From the NCBI GenBank assembly GCA_964019695.1, contig OZ026514.1, positions 99,874,845 to 99,938,844 of the forward strand: a stretch of 64,000 nucleotides of DNA, written 5' to 3'. Under the pieces are notes generated by a model that had not been told where the DNA came from, did not search any database, and saw only the letters and a list, made by a program, of their open reading frames with translations. Made by a program: the position numbers and the translations under genes. Shown here in pieces: positions 1 to 11,100 of the stretch (positions are counted from its first letter, which is position 1; each line of letters begins with the position of its first letter). This stretch comes from Loripinus fragilis (Eukaryota > Mollusca > Bivalvia > Lucinida > Lucinidae).

Positions 1-819
1 CCTAACTGGGATACAAGTCATAAACATATAAACAATATAAACCTGAAACCAACATACTGAGGAAAATTTCAGTATTTTTTTATATGATGTCGAGACTGGG
101 AGTGATATACAAATGTATTAAAATTGATTTACCTATAGTGGCTTTTACACATTTGGTCAATGTCAATTTAATATGATAGATGTCCATAACAGCATCAAAG
201 GATCTTACATGAGTGCTTATTTTTATATCAATTCATTAAAACAATTATTGAAAAGGGATCAACTGTGAGATTTGTTAAACAGTCAATAGGTTTTCACTAA
301 AATTAAGAAATTCATTAGTATAGAATCATCAATGTTAGATTCAGTTTATCACATGACTATGAAATTACCAAAGATCATATTTTTGAGGTGAAACCGTCAT
401 TATATTATGCTAATAAATCTGTAAACCACTAGTGGTTAATCAATTTAATTGCATAGCGTTATATCAATCCTGACAGAATGTGTGTGATAGACTGCAAAAA
501 TCTTGAACAAATAAAATTGTTTAGTTTGGAAAGTATTTTTGCTTTGTATACCAAGAGTGAATATCAAAACAATATCACACTAAATTACGAATAAAGAACT
601 AAACTATTGGGAAAATGGCTGAATTTATGTTAAATTTTAGCTTATGACCTATTTAAGGCACATAGTCATGTTTTACCAGTATTGTACTATGCTTGATATT
701 TCTAAAGGCAAAAGCTAGACACAACTGGAATAAGGATGCTGTCAATTCTTTCTTTGTATGACAAAATATGTTAAAATTTCAGTGAATTTGACCTTTAAGT
801 TATGTGAAGGATAAAATTA
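1..819. other. No recognised feature
   Basis: AT-rich sequence with no coding region or clear repeat boundary that I can support. Confidence 0.5.
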
Positions 820-1375
820 TTTCCATTTAAAAAAAGTAAGAAAGAGGGCAAAGATCAGGAATCGATACAATCAAGCATCACACCTGACCCAGGATACCAA
901 TGGGAAAGCGACAATATCACAATTAGTCATCACAAACGAAAGCAGTTCAGCTCTTTCCCAGCAGGTGACCACAAGGCATCAACAAACAAGACGTGCATGA
1001 AAGCATAACAAAACAATACAGAAATAACATACATGATCCACAAAATAAGCATCGCCATGGAAGGGTCAGTAAAAGTATTTTACTGGAGGGCTTAAACCAG
1101 TTTAACGGTGCATCAACCTCACCCATAATTCAGATGTGAATCAAGACACATAGATGTTTTGTTTACATGAAAGACCCCTAACTTATCAATGTATTATCTC
1201 CTATTATTTTTTTTAAAGAACATATAAATCACGGTATAAAAAGGAGATAAAGCAAAGATAAGGACTCAAAAGTAAATAAAACTGAATACCGGAGCAAAAG
1301 AAATCCAACAGGTAAACCCCGGTGGGCCTGACAACAGCCAAAGCATCAGGCCCCTACCATCTCACCAATACATAA
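820..1375 (-). mobile_element. 3' tail of a retroelement (Penelope-like family)
   Basis: This block lies directly downstream (minus-strand sense) of the reverse transcriptase relic at 1380-2190. It recurs at 61205-61430 in the same orientation and at 62820-63350 in the opposite orientation. Shared landmarks are the stretch around 'atcgatacaatcaagca', 'tttcccagcaggtgaccac' and 'ccatctcaccaatacat' in this copy. Recurrence next to the RT identifies it as the element's 3' untranslated tail. Family assignment is inference. Confidence 0.7.
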
Positions 1376-1379
1376 GTCT

Positions 1380-2190
1380 TTAAGTCGGAACCGTCATAGA
1401 GTCTGAAGTCCGACCCACCGGCGTGCAATTAAACAGGAAAGCAAAGTTGCCAATCATGATTGGGTTGACCACCAAGCATGCAGTCTGCTGCAATACATAA
1501 ATGTTATAGCCAAATTTTTTATAATGGGAAACTATTTCAATAAGCCACGCTGAAAAATTATTAGGACCAACAATCCTCTTCAATTTATACACCAAGTCAC
1601 CATAGAATTCAGGTTCAAAAGTCCTTGGCGCAAGAGAGATTTAAGTCCAATTTTTAATTTAGATATCAAATCAAAGTATCGTCTATGAAATTTAGAAAAG
1701 GTTTTGCAAAGTTTATGATACCGATAGTCTTGTTTAAGAAGTTTATGAGTTAACAGTTTATTGTGAGTGTTGAAGTCAGCAACATGGCTAGATGCCCTAG
1801 CAAAACGAATGAGTTGAGAGATATAGACTCCATAGGATGTAGAGAGAGAGGAACATCACCATTTAAAAATGGGAAAATGACCATTTCAAAATCAAAGTCG
1901 TCACGTTTATCATAGATTTTGGTAGAAACAATATCATTAGAAATTGACAAATGCAAGTCTAAAAGGCGGCTTCGGTATCAGAGGTATTAGCTTTATTAAC
2001 TTGGAGCTCTGAAGGGTATATTTGACTTATCATAGTGTCAAAATAAACATTATCAATGTTTAAAATATTGTCAAGATATCTGGATGTAGTGTTAAAAGCA
2101 TCAATAATATAATCCTGCTAATCATCAGGAAGAGACATCATAAAGCCTTTTTCATAACAAAAGGCTAGTTGTGTAGATAAAAATTAAAGA
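1380..2190 (-). pseudogene. Reverse transcriptase C-terminal relic, Penelope-like retroelement
   Basis: Minus-strand translation gives reverse-transcriptase-like sequence in more than one frame. Upstream (about 2075-2065) is a YLDN where RTs of this type have YxDD, so the second catalytic Asp is replaced by Asn. Next comes a segment with 'KANTSDTEAAF', then 'IYDKRDDFDFEMV' and 'PFLNGDVP' (1956-1750), and finally 'CLVVNP' and 'LFNCTPVGRTSDSMT' (1595-1380), ending at a stop by 1380. A one-base deletion near 1961 shifts the frame, and there are further stops, so it is dead. The conserved blocks match my memory of animal Penelope-like RT proteins. A LINE-type RT is the alternative. No GIY-YIG endonuclease part is visible. 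Confidence 0.65.
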
Positions 2191-2229
2191 TACAAATCCA
2201 ATTAAACCAAATTATGGAGAGATAGCCTA

Positions 2230-3215
2230 AAATATGGGTGAAAATCGCTCACTTTATGTCATTTTTTATTCTGTGACCTTGACCTTAGTCCTCAAATTCC
2301 TATTTAAGGCCTATTGTCATGATATCTTAACAAATGCTATACTGCTCAGCATATTTCTTAAGGAAGAAGCTTAACATAACTAAAAAAAAGAAATCGGTTT
2401 AACAAATATTGTCAATTTCTCCAATTTATGACCAAAATTATTATGTGTGAAAATCCCCCATTTTTTGCCAATTTCTTTACTCTTTGACCTTGACCTTTAA
2501 AATGATAATTTAGGCATATTGTCGTGTTATTTTAACAATGTTTTACCGTGCAGCATATTTCTAAAGCAAGCAGTTCAACATACCCGAAATAAATAAATCG
2601 GTTTGCAAACAGTATCAATATTTCCAATTTACAGCCAAAAATATTCAAGTTTTAGTGAACTTGACCTTGACCTTGAAGTAATATGGAGGATAAAATTATG
2701 TCAGTTTAAAAGGCATTGCAGTTGCTTATGTAAAGAATACACATAAAAACCAAACCACATCAAATAATGGAGAAATTTACTTAAATATGTGCGAAAATCG
2801 CTCATTTTATGGTAATTTCTGGCTTCTGTGACCTTGACCTTGACCTTCAAACTGATAACTATGGCATATCGTCACGTTATTTTAACAATGTTATACTGTG
2901 CAGCATATTTCTAAAAGAAGAAGCTAAATATAACTGAATTAAAGAAACTGATTAACGAATAGTGTCAATATCTCCAATTTAAAACCAAAAATATTAAAAA
3001 TTCATTGACCTTGACCTTGAGGTAATATGGAGGATAAAATTATTTCATTTTAATAGGCAGTGTAGCTGCGTATAAGAAGACTAAATTTACAAACCAAGTC
3101 ACATCAAATAATAGAGAAATAGACCTAAATATGTGGCAAAATTGCTCATTTTAAGTCAATTTCTTGCTTCTGTGACCTTGACCTTGACCTTCAGCAGGTC
3201 ACTTACAACATGATA
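2230..3215. repeat. Tandem-like repeat with TGACCTTGACCTT motifs
   Basis: About three diverged units, the clearest pair about 348 bp apart (the 'gtgaccttgacc' at about 2827 and about 3174). Each holds a 'cagcatatttct' segment, a 'gtcaatat(c/t)tccaattta' segment and one or two TGACCTTGACCTT blocks (reverse complement AAGGTCAAGGTCA). No coding potential is seen. Confidence 0.65.
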
Positions 3216-4986
3216 TGTTATTTTTGGTACATTATCTTAATAAGGAACATATTTCCCCATTTTAAAATCAGATATGTCCCTTCAGCAGATTTTTATGAGA
3301 TCAGAAATACAGTCAGAGATAAATTTCCTTTTTGTGACGGTACATTGATTGTTGCTATGGTAACGCTTCAGGAACCATACTTTCCCAAACATGTCTTTAC
3401 ATATATCAATTAAGGAAACGTTGTTATATTTCTGGAATATGCCGGCATATTTGTAACCGACCGCACTCAATATGAAAATGTCCTTTGAAAATGCTCAAAA
3501 ATCACATTTGTCAAATTTCTGAAACCCCACCCACTTTGCAGAGAATGGATAAAAACCGAGGTTTTCCAAATGTAATTTTGATTGTTTATTTCTAACCAAG
3601 ATGTGTTATATATTCATACATATGGATAATTTGTGGCATTTGGTTTATTCTAAAGTGATGATTTCATTTGGAAATCCATCAATTTTAAGTGATTTTTTGT
3701 CACTATTTTAGCCAAAATGTTCATATGCCGTTTCCATGGCAACGGGCATGCGTATGGATGAAAGGCGTGTTGATTGCTTGGTTTTGGGTCACCATGACCA
3801 AGATAGGAAAGTTTCAGCAAAATCGGTGACTATGCGTGGCACAACTTTTTAAGTGGTTACAGAGAATTGCTCTTAAAACATTGTTCCCAAACCCTTGCTG
3901 GTGAATGCCTAAAATTAAAAAAAAAAAAGAAGATTCGGATGCATATCGCTCAGCAAAAAAAGTTTGATGTGCACAAAACCAAGCAAAAGAGAGACAGAAA
4001 CAGGACCACAACTTCGCTGGTTTTAGATTCCAGCATGCAAAGGGGTAGATGGGAATTTCGTCTTAACCAGCGAATTTGGTTGCGTTTATCGTCAGTATTT
4101 GAGAGCCGCCGAATATCTTTTTTAAAGATATTTCTTGTTTAAGATGAAGTAACATGTTAGTATAGTGCATTTTTGAAAGAAAAGTTTTCGTACAAAACAG
4201 TTCAACCCAATTCTAAGTGATGCCATGATAACGATTCTGTGCCTAGTTCGGGTTCACAGAAATTTGGCATGCAATGAAATATTGTTGCCTTCCCAGCGGG
4301 TCCTATGAAGTGAATAGCTATGTTCCAATGTTTCTAATGATTCACAAACTTGATTTTCTATGTTCCCTGTGCCATAAATGCTGTTATCTGATTTTAAAAC
4401 AATTTTCCAGTTTGTTTTACTGAATAAATTTTTCTTTCTGTGTGATTCTCCAAACACTGATTTGTTGACAGCGGGCAATTGATAATTAGCATCCCCAATC
4501 TTAATTCCTGACAATCATAATTGATTAGAGGGCTTGACCGCTGTTAGATGTGATACAAGTAAAAACAGACTCATCCAATGAAATGCTCATTAATTCTGTG
4601 TAAATCTTCAAAGTGCTCATCAGCCCTATAAAAGTTGTGGTCTGATGAAGGAGATAGCGATGGGGCGGGAATGTGCTTAGAAAAAGTGAGAACAACACAT
4701 CAGCAGATGTCCTATTTTGTGTTTGGGGGGGGGGGGGCTGAAAACTAAATTTTCATTTGATGAAGTGCATCATAGGCTAATTTTCTAAAGCAAAAACGAC
4801 TTAAGTATTTTTATTTTACAAGAGATTCCAGACTTATTTTCCTATCATAAATAATAAAATATGCAATCGTATATAAGACGAGGTTTAGCATGTGCAAAAC
4901 TTTAGTCCAAAATTTTTATCATTAACGAAATTTTAAAAAAAGAAAATGATGTTCACTGAATTCTTGTAGGCTCATAATATTCCTTG
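3216..4986. other. Noncoding; nothing firmly identified
   Basis: Short open frames here have no recognisable domain. A run of 13 G lies near 4725-4737. I looked for upstream exons of the RNF213-like gene on the + strand and found none I could support. Confidence 0.4.
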
Positions 4987-5073
4987 CTTAGGATGGGTTC
5001 AACCTAGGAAGATCCATCCTGACATAAATAAAAAAAAATGTTGACTGGGACGTAAAGAATCAAATCAATCAAA
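4987..5073 (+). mobile_element. SINE family 1, 3' end only
   Basis: Contains 'ggttcaacctaggaaga' and ends 'gactgggacgtaaagaatc' plus a 'aatcaaatcaatcaaa' tail, matching the 3' half of the full SINE at 17081-17277. It is truncated at the 5' side. Confidence 0.8.
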
Positions 5074-5100
5074 CAGGACCTTCAGGTCCTCTAGTTATAC
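5074..5100 (-). mobile_element. Terminal fragment of the 1.7-kb element
   Basis: 'aggaccttcaggtcctctag' is the reverse complement of the hairpin that opens the elements at 47327 and 58100. It abuts the SINE tail and ends about 20 bp before the splice acceptor of the RNF213-like exon. Confidence 0.6.
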
Positions 5101-5102
5101 TT

Positions 5103-5122
5103 ACATATTTCTTTACTTATAG
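5103..5122 (+). promoter_or_regulatory. Splice acceptor of the RNF213-like exon
   Basis: A T-rich tract (acatatttctttacttat) is followed by AG at 5121-5122. The reading frame continues without ATG from here back to a TAG at 4989-4991, and the sequence upstream of the tract is repeat DNA. The coding exon therefore most likely begins at 5123 in phase: one base completes a split codon, then TTC at 5124. The first in-frame ATG is only at 5223. Confidence 0.7.
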
Positions 5123-8100
5123 GTTCACGTTTAATGTGGTCTGTGCTGTTTTGGACATTGCTGCGGTTGACAAAGGATTATCAGTGGTTGATGGTTTCAA
5201 AGAAGTGCTGAAGCAATATGACATGTGGATAGCGGTTTCAAAAACTGTTGGAACATTTGTTCAGGAGTTACATCATACCAACAGCTACCAGAGCTTTATC
5301 CATTATGTTGAATCAATGTTCAGACTTTTAGAAAAGGGAGATATTCAAAATGGGTTGCTGGAAAGTCTGTCAAAAATGAAAAACAAGAAAGAAATTGTAA
5401 GGATGTTTTGTTTGGTCACAGATACATCTAAAACTAATTTACTTAAGCAGTGGTCTACGGTTGAAAATTACTTTAATCTTAAAATGAAGAAACTGACAGA
5501 TTCATTGTCTGTTATGAATGCTGTGCAGTCCAACATTCCTCATAAAAGAATGCCTGCTGACATAAAGGATATAAAAGAAAGACTAAGCCATTTGCAGAAA
5601 GATTTACAGAATGGTAGGCTTACAATGAAAGAGCTAGAAAACAATACCCTTTGGAAGGATCTTTTAGACTTGCCAGACATATGTTCATTGCTGTGTGATT
5701 GTGTAAAGTCTAAAGTGTTCTGGACTTCTTGCAAAGAAATAGTTGAGAGCAAGTTTGGTGAGGAAAATGAACCATATGAAAGCAGTATTAGAAGATTATT
5801 TCAAGAGGATGTGCATGAAGTTGAAGAGTGCTCAGAAACTCTTTGGTTGCTTAAAATACTAACAGAAGAAGGAATTGGAGCATTTAGAAATGCATGGATT
5901 AGTCTTCTTAAAGAACATGATAAGCATGTTAGTTTTGCATTAAGGTTGTTACATGGTGTTAAACTTGAGGAAGAAATTGAAAGTGCTGAAAAAATTCTAC
6001 ATGAACATATTCCAATTCGTCTGAAAAAGACATTACAACGTTTAATGGAGATTGAAAAATATGAGGATACAGTAAAGGCAGTAAAAAAAAGTTTGTCTGT
6101 ACTTTTGATAGACTTAGATGAGTCTGATGCACTGTTCTCAGCCATAAACTCTTTTGAGACAATCCTGATTTCCAAAGAGAAAGAATGCCCATTTTCTGAA
6201 GTCATGAAATCACTGGAAAGAGTTGATGCAATGTCTCAAATGATGTCCAGTGAGACATTGGCTATTCTGAATGAGTTAAGCCAGTCATCTTCATTGGTAG
6301 ACTTTTTGAGGGAGATTGTTGACGAAGACATTAGAAATTTGATAGATGCTGTTGACTGCATTTCTGAACAACAGGTACAAGCATCTACTGTATCGGCGCT
6401 GATTGAAGTGAAAAGCTTTTTGCATGGAATTTTGGTAAAGGCGTCTCAAGGAATTAATGCTCTTGACTTTATAAAAAATCTTAACAAGCAAACTGATATG
6501 CTGTCGGAAAATGCTAGAAAACAGCTTCCTTCAAAAATTCATGACTGTAGGAGTTCATTGCACAATTTAAAGTCATTGTATGGAAATGTGGCAAACAGAG
6601 GAGCAATGACCATTGAAATAATCAATAACATTACAACCAAAGGCAAATTTTCTTTTTGGTTGATTGAGAACTCCTGCTCATTCCAAGCTACATACAAACA
6701 TGGGACAGAAAAAGAGGAACACTCAAAGACTTCTTTAATGGATCTTAGAAGTAGAGCCCTGCTTTTGATGAACACGAGTGCAAAACCACATGCTACAAAA
6801 ATCAGTGGTGACGTACTAGAGAGATTTATCAACTATGTTGACCTTAGCATAGAGATAGCAGAACTTATTAGCCAGCTTCACCAGTCAGGTAACATAAAAT
6901 TCATGACCTACTCTGACGCTGCAATAGATTGTCAGAGTCTCAGGAAAAAGAGGAAAGATCTCCTTAAGATGAAACAAGAATGGAATGAAATTCTGAGGAC
7001 AGTTAGAGAAAAGTACTATTTACTGAATTTTATCCAGGGACCTGAGATTCATGTGCTGTACAATTTCTTTGAAAATGGTGTGGGAAAAGACAGTGTTATC
7101 ACAATAATGCGGTTCATACATCCTGACATAAATATTGACAAGATACTAACAGATTGTTGCCACAACAAATCAACAGAATCCAAATCTGCCTGGACACTAG
7201 AAAAGGTGATGAATTATATTGGTTATATTCTGCACTTTGGTTTTAAGGAGAAAAAAACAGTTCAAAGAAAATTTCACATTGAAAAGCACACCAAGAAGAT
7301 GACACAGGTAGTTCAAAACAAAAAACTATTTGTGGCTGCTTTAGAAGAAAATAGCAATCAAGTTGTCAAAGCTGTTTTATCTTTGTTCTTGAACACTACA
7401 CATGTCCTTCCGGAGCCTCATCAAGTTTTGTTTTGTACAAAAGAGACAACATGGAATGAACTTGAACTTCTGCTTTTCAGGTGCCTTGGATCATTAAGCT
7501 TTACAAACATACCACAATTGTTTTGTATTGTTAACATTGAAAGTCTTATCAATGAATTACAGTTCAAACTTGTTGAAGCTCTGAAGAGTATCAGTGCAGA
7601 TCAAGACTATTTACTGGCACTGATTTGCAGAGGTACATCTTCACACCCATTTTTGGATGAATTGAGCAGTTATGCAGGCAACATGTCTTTGAATCTATCA
7701 GATGAAGAAGTTCGTCAAGTTTTCCAAAGAGAGTGCCCTGATGTTGTAACTATAACCTCAGCAGTTCCAGGTCTTGGAAAAACAAGCAGCATTAAAGACC
7801 GTGCATTTACAGCAAACAAGTCTTTATACACATTGCATATTAGTGGCCCACTTCATAAAAGAAGTATTATAGACAAAATGAAGATTGTTAATGTCCAAAA
7901 CAGACATGCTCTTCATCTGGATATTGGGATAGTTGATAATCCAGTGGAACTAGACACATTTCTATTTGAACTCCTTATACTTGGCCATGTGACAGCTGGT
8001 TCTAGTGCTTTCAGTTGCAAGACAGGCCATGTTTTCATAGAGGTTGGAAATTCTATTAATGACTCTTTGAGAAAATCACTTGACACAGCCATGTTTTTCA

Positions 8101-11100
8101 AAAGAGAGCATTTGATCTGGAAAAACTATGATGACTTCATTGTGAGCAAAGAAATAAATAGTCCAATTCAAGTAGTGTGTCATTATCTATATAGTATTGA
8201 GACTGGAGTAGTGGATAAAAAAGACCTGGTGTTCACTGGAAGTAAATCTGTAAGTTGTCTGCCAGCAGATCTATGCAGAACACTTTTAAGAAAGCATTTT
8301 GGGACAGACAATGAGCTCTCATTTTCAGTTGTCAACATTTTTCTACAGGTTCTAGCAGACCAACTTAAAAGAATGTCCTGTAGTACTTTCTTAAGGGTCT
8401 CTCAAGTTGCTGATATGATGGGCCCAAGTTATTTGTCAACAATTAGAAGTACATTGGTTTTGGCACTAATAGAAGCTTCTAAAGAATTTTCCTCAAGGTC
8501 GATTGCTGCCTGTAGGTCAACTCAAATGGAAACCACTGGAATTAATGTTGAAGATGAAGATAAAGCAACTAAGAAAACAACTAAGAAGAAGTTTGTTGAT
8601 CTTGCAACAAGTCGTGTTGAAGGAATGATTAGATGGGAAGATAGTAATCACCTGATTTTTGTTTTCCATAACCAGAATATACAGACTCTATCTCCTTTGT
8701 ATCGTGACTTACACATGGTTCCATCCCATATAAGAGCTCTATTTGAAGGCCAATTAAAAAGAGAAATGCAAGATTTCATGCAAATGGATCAAACACAGCT
8801 GCAAAATCTTCTTCAAAAGGTTGCCAGAACAAATAAACTTTCTTTAACAAAAGAAAGACTGAAGGAATTAAGAGCTGACTATGCTCTTACCCCAGACAAT
8901 CTTCTGAAGATGGTTCTGATCATGCTAAGAGTAAAATCTCAGATACCAGTTGTTATAATGGGAGAGACAGGTTGTGGAAAAACAAGTTTGATGCGGTACC
9001 TTGCAGCTTTTTCTGATGTAGATTTTGAAGTTTTTAGCATACATGCTGGTATTGAAGAAGAAGATATAATTAAAGTCATAGAGAGAAACAACAAAGAGGC
9101 ACTTTCTAGACCAGACAGAGAAAGGTGGTTGTTTTTAGATGAAGTCAATACCAGTGAACATATTGGATTAATGAGTGCTGCAATATGTTCCAGATCTTTC
9201 TTGAACAAAATTTTGACACCAAATCTTGTAATTATGGGTGCATGCAATCCATACAAACTTCGCACAGAGTGTGAAGTCTCAACAGCTGGACTGACAGAGA
9301 AAGTGAAAACGGATGACTTGTCAAAACTAGTTTATAGAGTGCTCCCATTGCCTGAACGGATGGTGGACTATGTTTGGGATTTTGGAAGTTTAAGTCCCAC
9401 TGATGAAGCTTTATACATTGAAAGGATGATTGACAATATTTTCCCCAGTAGAAATGATTTTCAGAAGCTTTTAAGGGAGCTTCTTTCCCAGTCACAAACA
9501 TTTGTTAGGGATACAGAAGATGTGTCTTATTCTGTTAGCTTGAGAGATATCCAGAGATGTAAGACTTTGATTAAGTGGTTTTTGAAGATACTGAAGCTCC
9601 TGGGCACCAGTGCTTTGATTGAGGTAAAATCCATAGTTTTGGCTCTCTCAATTTGCTATCATAGCAGATTTGCAAGCAATAAGCAGAGACAGTCATACAG
9701 GTTTGAATTGGAGAAAGTTTTCTTTTCCAATAGTTACGTATGGCTGACACAAGGTGAAATACAGAACATGATCACCCAACAGCAGAAAGACATTTTGGAT
9801 AGAATGGAGCTTCCTGCTGGAACAGCAAAGAATATAGCATTGCAGGAGAATATTTTCATCATACTGGTGTGCCTTTTAAACCGGATACCAATATTTCTTG
9901 TTGGGAAACCTGGATGTAGTAAGTCCTTATCAATGCAGATAATACGAAGCAATCTTCGTGGAAAAGATTCAAAGGATGCTTTCTTCCAAAGGTTACCACA
10001 GCTTTACTGTGTATCATTCCAAGGATCAGAGTCATCAACATCTGATGGAATCATCAAAGTTTTTGAGAAGGCAGAACAATACCAAAAATCAAATGAAAAG
10101 GAAGATGTTCTATCAGTTGTTATTCTTGATGAAATCGGACTTGCAGAGGTTTCAAGGTTCAATCCTCTAAAAGTGCTTCACAGTCTTCTTGAACCAGATG
10201 GTCAGCCCCAGCCAAATGTGGCTGTTGTAGGAATTTCAAACTGGGCGTTGGATGCATCCAAGATGAACAGAGCAATACATTTGTCAAGACCAGACATGGA
10301 TAGCCAGGAGCTCTATCAAACTGGGATTTCTATCAGTGAGTCTTTTCTGGATACCAGAGAACAAACATTAAAATGGTTTAACACAGGATTCAAGATAGAT
10401 ACATTGACTGAAATAGAAGGAATCCTTTCGGATATTGCAGAGTCTTATCTCAGATACATTGATAAACTTAGGTTCAAGAACTTTCATGGGTTGAGGGACT
10501 TTTATTCACTTGTGAAATTTGTCTCCAAGGAATTGATTAAAGAATATGATATGCATTCATCTATCAGTGAAATGGCCAAAAGAAATATCCTACTTGAAGG
10601 ACTTAAAAGGAATTTTGGTGGGCGGCCATCTGAAGAGTTACAATTACTGAGATCTTTCAATCTGGAGGTCACCAATGACGAAATGAAGTCATCAGATGTG
10701 TTAAAACTGATAAAGGATAACATTGAAGATGAGATGTCAAGACACCTGATGTGCATTACAAGTGGTGAGTCTGTACTAAGCCTTATTGAAAGCTTATTGA
10801 AAGATATAAATAGGGAAGAAAAGGTAGTTATATTTGGGAGTCATTTTGAAGAAGATCAGACAGCAGACTATGACTACAGAATTTTAAGCAGAATCATCCT
10901 ATGTATGGAACAGGGTTTAGTTTTGATTCTGAAGGATCTAGACAATATATATGGTAGCTTATATGACATGCTAAATCAAAATTACACAATTGTTGGAAAG
11001 AAGAAACACTGCAGAATTGCTCTTGGTCATTACAGCAACCCACTATGTCAAGTTCATGATGACTTCAGATGTATTGTTCTTGTTAATGAAGGAAATGTAG

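Noticed and set aside
5136..5138. GTG as the initiator of the giant protein
   Set aside because: Animal genes start at ATG. The frame is open further upstream to a splice acceptor, and RNF213 proteins have about 1,100 more residues before this point.
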